A stretch of 8,743 nt of DNA from SVKR01 sp963649145 (GTDB taxonomy: Bacteria; Bacillota; Clostridia; Oscillospirales; Oscillospiraceae): NCBI GenBank assembly GCA_963649145.1, contig CAVJGI010000085.1, positions 1 through 8,743 of the forward strand, written 5' to 3'. Made by a program: the position numbers and the translations under genes. Positions within the stretch are counted from its first letter, which is position 1, and each line of letters begins with the position of its first letter. The notes below the pieces were generated by a model. That model saw only the letters and a list, made by a program, of their open reading frames with translations, was not told where the DNA came from and ran no database searches. Positions 5,319-8,743 of the stretch are shown here, piece by piece.

Positions 5319-5839
5319 GATCGAAAAGCGGCGCTTTGCGCCGTCAGTCCCCCCGCCATTTCCCGCGCTTTTTCCAGCAGGAACGCCGCGAGGGGCTCCG
5401 GGTCGTCCAGCGGGAAGACGGGGGTGTTGCCGGCGTCCAGCGGCTCGTCGCTGACGGCGGCGAAGCACTTTGCGGGGTCCAGCTTCGGGGGCTTGCCGGT
5501 CGCGGCGCGGTGGAGCACGATGGGGTTGCGGGCATCGCCGTGCCAGCCCTCGACGAGGACGAGGTCCACGTCGCCGAGCCGGGCGAGCAGCTCATCGAGC
5601 GTGCGGGGGCGGTAATCAAAAACGGCGGCTTTCTCCGCGTCGCAGACGGCGACCGCCTGCGCGCCCGCCGCGGCGTAGCGCCAGCTGTCCTTGCCCTCGC
5701 GGTCGAGCGTGAGCCGGTGGCCGTCGTGCTTCACCGCGCCGACGTGCACGCCGCGCGCGCTGAGCGCCGCGATGAGCTTTTCCAGATAAGTGGTCTTTCC
5801 CGTGCCGGACCACGCGACAAAGCTGAAAACCGGCGTCAT
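5309..5839 (-). CDS. mobB: Molybdopterin-guanine dinucleotide biosynthesis protein MobB
   Basis: A small P-loop GTPase-like protein that assists attachment of GMP to molybdopterin, working with MobA. It has 176 residues, normal for MobB. Walker A is VAWSGTGKT (8-16), in the clostridial form with Ala for the first Gly; next come VKHDGH (36-41), DSWRYAAAGA (51-60), and LVLVEGW (93-99) with the following PIVLHR. The lysine often seen just after VEG-aromatic is histidine here (His100). ATG 5839 is chosen over upstream in-frame codons because GGGAGG lies 8 nt before it and homology starts there; the upstream extension overlaps the promoter. The gene is alone on its transcript, with no mobA, moeA or molybdate transporter in the window. 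It ends in the stem of the opposing terminator, and no minus-strand terminator is obvious after it. Confidence 0.92.
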   Translation of the reverse strand: MTPVFSFVAWSGTGKTTYLEKLIAALSARGVHVGAVKHDGHRLTLDREGKDSWRYAAAGAQAVAVCDAEKAAVFDYRPRTLDELLARLGDVDLVLVEGWHGDARNPIVLHRAATGKPPKLDPAKCFAAVSDEPLDAGNTPVFPLDDPEPLAAFLLEKAREMAGGLTAQSAAFRSKK

Positions 5840-5862
5840 AAAAGCGCCTCCCGATATATTCC

Positions 5863-5897
5863 GAATCTGCGAAGGGCAGTGCGCCCTTTGCAGATTC
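5863..5897. promoter_or_regulatory. 15-bp inverted repeat at the mobB transcription start (possible operator)
   Basis: GAATCTGCGAAGGGC (5863-5877) and GCCCTTTGCAGATTC (5883-5897) are inverted copies with one mismatch around a 5-bp centre. The right arm touches the mobB -10 box, and the predicted start (about 5891) falls inside it. No T-run follows on either strand, so it is not a terminator. It may be a repressor site, or an mRNA leader stem missing its first few bases. Confidence 0.55.
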
Positions 5898-5926
5898 ACT
5901 ATATCATAAGAAATGGGGCTTTTCAA
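5898..5926 (-). promoter_or_regulatory. mobB promoter
   Basis: On the minus strand TTGAAA (plus 5921-5926), a 17-bp spacer, and an extended -10 TGA-TATAGT (TATAGT at plus 5898-5903). The -35 box overlaps the -35 of the rightward promoter on the other strand. Start is expected near 5891, with a leader of about 52 nt. Confidence 0.7.
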
Positions 5927-5948
5927 GAAAGCGTTTTCGTTGTATAAT
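5920..5948 (+). promoter_or_regulatory. Promoter of the apgM-like/ispE operon
   Basis: A perfect -10 TATAAT (5943-5948) is preceded, after 17 bp, by a weak -35 TTTTCA (5920-5925). The following AT-rich leader (5949-5969) carries AAGGAG at 5970-5975. The -35 boxes of this and the mobB promoter coincide on opposite strands. Confidence 0.68.
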
Positions 5949-5984
5949 TATATATTATTTATTTTTCCCAAGGAGCAAAACACT

Positions 5985-7223
5985 ATGATGAAATACTTAC
6001 TCTTCATCGGCGACGGCATGGCGGACAACCCTGTGCTGGAGCTGGGCGGCAAAACGCCGCTGGAATATGCATCCATCCCGACGATCGACGCGATGAGCGC
6101 GCGCGGCGTGCTCGGCAGCGTCAGCAACTGCCCGGCGGGGCTTCCCGCGGGGAGCGACACGGCGATCACCTCCATCTTCGGCTGCGACCCGCGGAAATAT
6201 TACACGGGCCGCGCGCCGCTGGAGGCTGCCGCCTCCGGCATGCGCCTCGCGCCGGGCGACATCGCTTACCGCTGCAACATGGTCGCCTACAAGGACGCGC
6301 CGGAGAAGCCCTTCGCCGAGCGCCGCATCCTGTCCCACTCCGCCGGGAGCATCGGCGCGGAGGAGTCCGACGCGCTCATCGCGTGGCTTTTCGCCGAGCC
6401 GGAGTTCGCCGCCGCCGCGGAAAAAGCCGGTATGACGGTCGAGCCGGGCCACTCCTTCCGCCACATCGCCGTCCAGCACGGCGCGGACGCCGCGGGGATG
6501 AAGCTCATCCCGCCCCACGACCACCTCGGCGAGCCGATCGGTCCCATCCTGCCAAGCGGCAGCGCCAACGCGGAGACGCTGAAAGCGCTGATGGCGCTCG
6601 CCTTCGAGAAGCTGGACCGCCACCCGATCAACGCCGCGCGCCGCGCGGCGGGCAAGCTTCCCGCGAACGGCATCTGGTTCTGGGCGGAGGGCACCGCCGT
6701 GGAGCTGCCGAGCTTTGAAAAAGCCTTCGGTCACAACGGCGGCGTCGTCTCCGCCGTGCCGCTCTGCCACGGTATCGCCGCGCTCACGGGGCTGGAGCCC
6801 ATCTTCGTCGAGGGCGCGACCGGCGAGCTGGACACGAATCTCGAAAACAAGGTCGCCGCCGTGCTGCGCGTGCTGGAGATCCACGATTTCGCCGCGCTCC
6901 ACGTCGAAGCGCCGGACGAGTGTACGCATAACGGCGATCTGAAGGGCAAGCTCCAGTCCATCGAGTGGCTGGACAGCCGCTGCATGAACCCGCTGACGGA
7001 GGCGTTCGCCGCGCGCGGCTGGGATTACCGCATCTTGTTCCTCAGCGACCACAAAACGCTGACGAGCACCCGCGGTCACGACGGCGACCCCGTGCCCTTC
7101 CTGCTCTATGACAGCACCGTCGACACCGGGCTCGGTCTGGCCTTCAGCGAGGCGAACGGGCTGAAGGGGACCTATTACCCGGACGGCGCGGCGAGCTGCA
7201 TGAAGCTGCTGTTCGGCTTATGA
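5985..7223 (+). CDS. ApgM-family cofactor-independent phosphoglycerate mutase / proposed homoserine kinase
   Basis: A 412-residue alkaline-phosphatase-superfamily metalloenzyme. Visible motifs: metal-binding IGDGMAD (8-14), the catalytic serine in GSDTA (Ser57), YYTGRAPLEAAASG (72-85), RCNMV (96-100), APDECTH (309-315) with Asp311 and His315, LSDHKT (353-358) with Asp355 and His356, and His365 before the DPVPF segment. All metal ligands expected for two Mn/Zn ions appear present. The start is ATG 5985, with AAGGAG 9 nt upstream; the next ATG (5988) is less well spaced. Two roles are possible: interconversion of 2- and 3-phosphoglycerate, as in archaeal ApgM, or phosphorylation of homoserine, proposed for the bacterial subgroup of this family. 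The GSDTA/YYTGRAPLEA wording looks closer to the bacterial subgroup, but no threonine gene is adjacent. Its TGA overlaps the ispE ATG by 4 nt. Confidence 0.85.
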   Translation: MMKYLLFIGDGMADNPVLELGGKTPLEYASIPTIDAMSARGVLGSVSNCPAGLPAGSDTAITSIFGCDPRKYYTGRAPLEAAASGMRLAPGDIAYRCNMVAYKDAPEKPFAERRILSHSAGSIGAEESDALIAWLFAEPEFAAAAEKAGMTVEPGHSFRHIAVQHGADAAGMKLIPPHDHLGEPIGPILPSGSANAETLKALMALAFEKLDRHPINAARRAAGKLPANGIWFWAEGTAVELPSFEKAFGHNGGVVSAVPLCHGIAALTGLEPIFVEGATGELDTNLENKVAAVLRVLEIHDFAALHVEAPDECTHNGDLKGKLQSIEWLDSRCMNPLTEAFAARGWDYRILFLSDHKTLTSTRGHDGDPVPFLLYDSTVDTGLGLAFSEANGLKGTYYPDGAASCMKLLFGL

Positions 7224-8098
7224 AGGAGACCCACGAGCGCGCCTATGCGAAGCTGAACCTCAGCCTCGACGTGCTGGGCGCGATGCCGGACGGCTACCAT
7301 GAGATGCGGATGGTCATGCAGACCGTCTCGCTTTATGACGACGTTCACATTGCCCTGACGGGCGGCGGCGGGCGCAGCGTGCGCAGCAATTACGGCTTTC
7401 TCCCGCGCGACGGGCGCAACATCGCGCTCCGCGCGGCGGACGCCTTCTGCGCCGCGGCGGGGCTGCCGGGGCTCGGCATGGAGATCACGCTGCGCAAGCG
7501 CATCCCCGTCGGCGCGGGGCTCGCCGGGGGCAGCACGAACGCCGCGGCGGTCCTGCGCGCGCTGGACCGTCTGCTCGGCACGCGCTTTTCCCGCGCAGAG
7601 CTCGAAGCGCTCGGCGGAACGCTCGGCAGCGACGTGCCCTTCTGCATCGCGGGCGGCACCCAGCTCGCCGCCGGGCGCGGCGAAAAGCTCACGGACCTCG
7701 CCGCCTTTCCGCGTTGCGGCGTCGTCATCTGCATGCCGCGCTTTTCCATCAAAACGCCGGAGCTCTTCGCCCGCATCGACGACCGGCGCAGCCGCGTCCG
7801 ACCGGACACGGACGGACTCATCGCAGCCGCGGCTGCGGGCGACCTGCGCGGCGCGGCGCGGCGGATGTATAACGTGTTTGAGGACGTGCTGCCGCCCCAG
7901 CGCGGGCGCGAGATCCTGAGCATCAAGCAGCGGCTGCTGGACGCCGGGGCGCTCGGCGCGGTGATGACCGGCACGGGCAGCGCCGTGTTCGGTATTTTCC
8001 CGACCGCGGCGGCGGCAAAGCCCGCTGCGGCGGCACTGCGCGAGAGCTACCGCGCCGTGTTCACGGCGGGACCCACTGAAAAATTACTGGAGTATTGA
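7220..8098 (+). CDS. ispE: 4-diphosphocytidyl-2-C-methyl-D-erythritol kinase
   Basis: A GHMP-family kinase that phosphorylates CDP-methylerythritol at the 2-hydroxyl, the fourth step of the MEP route to isoprenoids. At 292 residues it has family length. Key features are the AYAKLNLSLDV start with Lys11, DGYHE (24-28), the ATP-binding glycine loop PVGAGLAGGSTNAAA (96-110), GSDVPFC (136-142) with catalytic Asp138, and MTGTGSAVFG near residue 249. The Asn in the glycine loop is also found in E. coli IspE, so it is not a defect. The ATG at 7220 lies in the ATGA overlap with the preceding stop, implying translational coupling; a GGAG-type site also lies inside the upstream gene. It is followed 7 nt later by the phosphatase-like gene, so the three form one rightward operon. 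Confidence 0.95.
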   Translation: MKETHERAYAKLNLSLDVLGAMPDGYHEMRMVMQTVSLYDDVHIALTGGGGRSVRSNYGFLPRDGRNIALRAADAFCAAAGLPGLGMEITLRKRIPVGAGLAGGSTNAAAVLRALDRLLGTRFSRAELEALGGTLGSDVPFCIAGGTQLAAGRGEKLTDLAAFPRCGVVICMPRFSIKTPELFARIDDRRSRVRPDTDGLIAAAAAGDLRGAARRMYNVFEDVLPPQRGREILSIKQRLLDAGALGAVMTGTGSAVFGIFPTAAAAKPAAAALRESYRAVFTAGPTEKLLEY

Positions 8099-8105
8099 AT
8101 TCACC

Positions 8106-8579
8106 ATGTTTTTGACCTTTGACCACATTTCCAACGCGCGCGACCTCGGCGGGCTCCCCGCCGCGGACGGGCGGCGCGTGAAGCCCGGTCTCCTGCTCCG
8201 CACGTCGAAGCTCGGCGGCGCGAGCGAGCCGGACTTAGCACGGCTTTCCTTCGTGCGCCACGTCGTCGATTTCCGCGACGAGTATGAGCGCGCGGCGCAT
8301 CCGGACAAGCCCATCCCCGGCGCGGAGTATCATGCGCTCTCCGCGCTGCCGGGGCTGCCGCCGGAGGAGCGGCCCGACCCGGCGCGCGACCCGGACCCGG
8401 ATTTCCGCAGCATGTTCCGCGAAATTTACCGCCTGCTCGCCGAGGGCGAGGACGCCGAGCGCGCTTACCGCGCGTTTTTCGAGGTCCTGCTCCGGCGGGA
8501 CGGCGCAGTGCTTTTCCACTGCACGCAGGGCAAGGACCGCACCGACATCGCCGCCCTGCGGGAGTTTTATCTGGAGTAA
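8106..8579 (+). pseudogene. Tyrosine-phosphatase-family protein (Y_phosphatase3 type) with apparent internal deletion
   Basis: A 157-residue ORF, against roughly 230-260 for the family. Conserved N-terminal parts are present: ARDLGG (11-16), GLLLRTSKL (28-36), HVVDFRDEYER (52-62) and the catalytic loop FHCTQGKDRT (137-146) with Cys139 and Arg145. Normally a GIAA-type helix and about 80-90 more residues follow. Here the loop runs straight into DIAALREFYLE and stop, wording that resembles the extreme C-terminus of intact members. This suggests an in-frame deletion joining loop and tail, perhaps through a short shared ATCGCC sequence. Intact relatives dephosphorylate phosphotyrosine or phosphoinositides. 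Activity here is doubtful because the helices that pack the loop are gone. It starts at ATG 8106, 7 nt after ispE, with only a weak GGAG upstream, so it probably depends on coupling. A functional short form or an assembly collapse cannot be excluded. Confidence 0.7.
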
Positions 8580-8644
8580 GGCGGATCTCACACAAAGCCG
8601 CCGACTCCCCAAAAAAGCAAAAACCTGCGAGCTGCGATTTTAAA

Positions 8645-8694
8645 GGCTCCCGAAGTGCAAGGGGAGCTGGCGCGGCGAAGCCGCGACTGAGACC
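8645..8694 (+). repeat. REP-like double-hairpin intergenic repeat (right copy)
   Basis: GCTCCC (8646-8651) pairs with GGGAGC (8662-8667), followed by a perfect CGCGGC (8671-8676), loop GAA, GCCGCG (8680-8685), then ACTGAG. The plan matches the left-end element at 184-227 read on the opposite strand: a GGCTC..GAGCT hairpin, then a hairpin with GCGAAGC at its tip, then TGAG. Between the phosphatase stop and this repeat lies only a short GGCGG/CCGCC pair without a T-run. The last 50 bases show no gene. Confidence 0.62.
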
Positions 8695-8743
8695 AACTAT
8701 GCAAAGTCAAGCGGCAAGAAGCGGATAAAATGGTGAATAGACT

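Noticed and set aside
5840..5926. N-terminal extension of MobB
   Set aside because: It overlaps the mobB promoter and inverted repeat; GGGAGG and the family start point to 5839.
5997..7079. 360-codon minus-strand open frame opposite the ApgM-like gene
   Set aside because: Composition typical of an antisense shadow, and the gene on the plus strand has all catalytic motifs.
8580..8602. GGCGG/CCGCC inverted pair after the phosphatase gene as a terminator
   Set aside because: Only 5 bp with a 13-nt loop and no T-run; too weak to call.
1..8743. CRISPR arrays, tRNA, rRNA, insertion sequences
   Set aside because: No regularly spaced repeats beyond the two 12-mers at 19-54, no cloverleaf or rRNA segments, and no transposase or integrase motifs were seen.

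Overview
The window looks like chromosomal DNA from a GC-rich, low-branching Clostridia lineage, most likely a gut Oscillospiraceae/Ruminococcaceae-type Firmicute. This is inferred from strong AGGAGG-type ribosome binding sites, sigma-A TTGACA/TATAAT promoters, heavily GC-ending codons, the gene families present, and short double-hairpin intergenic repeats at both ends. No rRNA, tRNA, CRISPR array, integrase or transposase was seen.

Left part (1-4986): about 300 bases of intergenic DNA hold a direct repeat, a structured palindromic element, a REP-like double hairpin and a bidirectional terminator. Then comes a leftward three-gene operon, each junction overlapping by 4 nt: a GlpA-like FAD oxidoreductase with a C-terminal [2Fe-2S] domain, a second NAD/FAD oxidoreductase, and a cysteine-rich DUF1667 protein. 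Divergent to it is glpK (glycerol kinase). The two units are fired by two near-consensus promoters lying face to face on the same 40 bp. Together they would take glycerol to glycerol-3-phosphate (GlpK) and oxidise it to dihydroxyacetone phosphate (the flavoprotein complex).

Middle (4957-5318): this 350-bp gap between glpK and mobB is the most interesting stretch. It carries an unlisted 25-codon ORF on the minus strand with its own promoter. Its Shine-Dalgarno sequence is locked in a GAAA-capped hairpin, and its own terminator lies about 280 nt downstream. A perfect-consensus promoter on the opposite strand would make a short antisense RNA ending in a hairpin inside the 3' end of the ORF. Two blocks of the leader of the small mRNA are complementary to two blocks of its 3' part, in nested order. 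This is the architecture of a type I toxin-antitoxin locus.

Right part (5309-8743): mobB (leftward, molybdenum cofactor) is divergent from a rightward operon. That operon contains an ApgM-family phosphoglycerate mutase/proposed homoserine kinase, ispE (MEP isoprenoid pathway, 4-nt overlap) and a tyrosine-phosphatase-family gene. The last appears to have lost its middle-to-late part by an in-frame deletion just after the catalytic loop. A second REP-like double hairpin, opposite in orientation to the one at the left end, closes the window.
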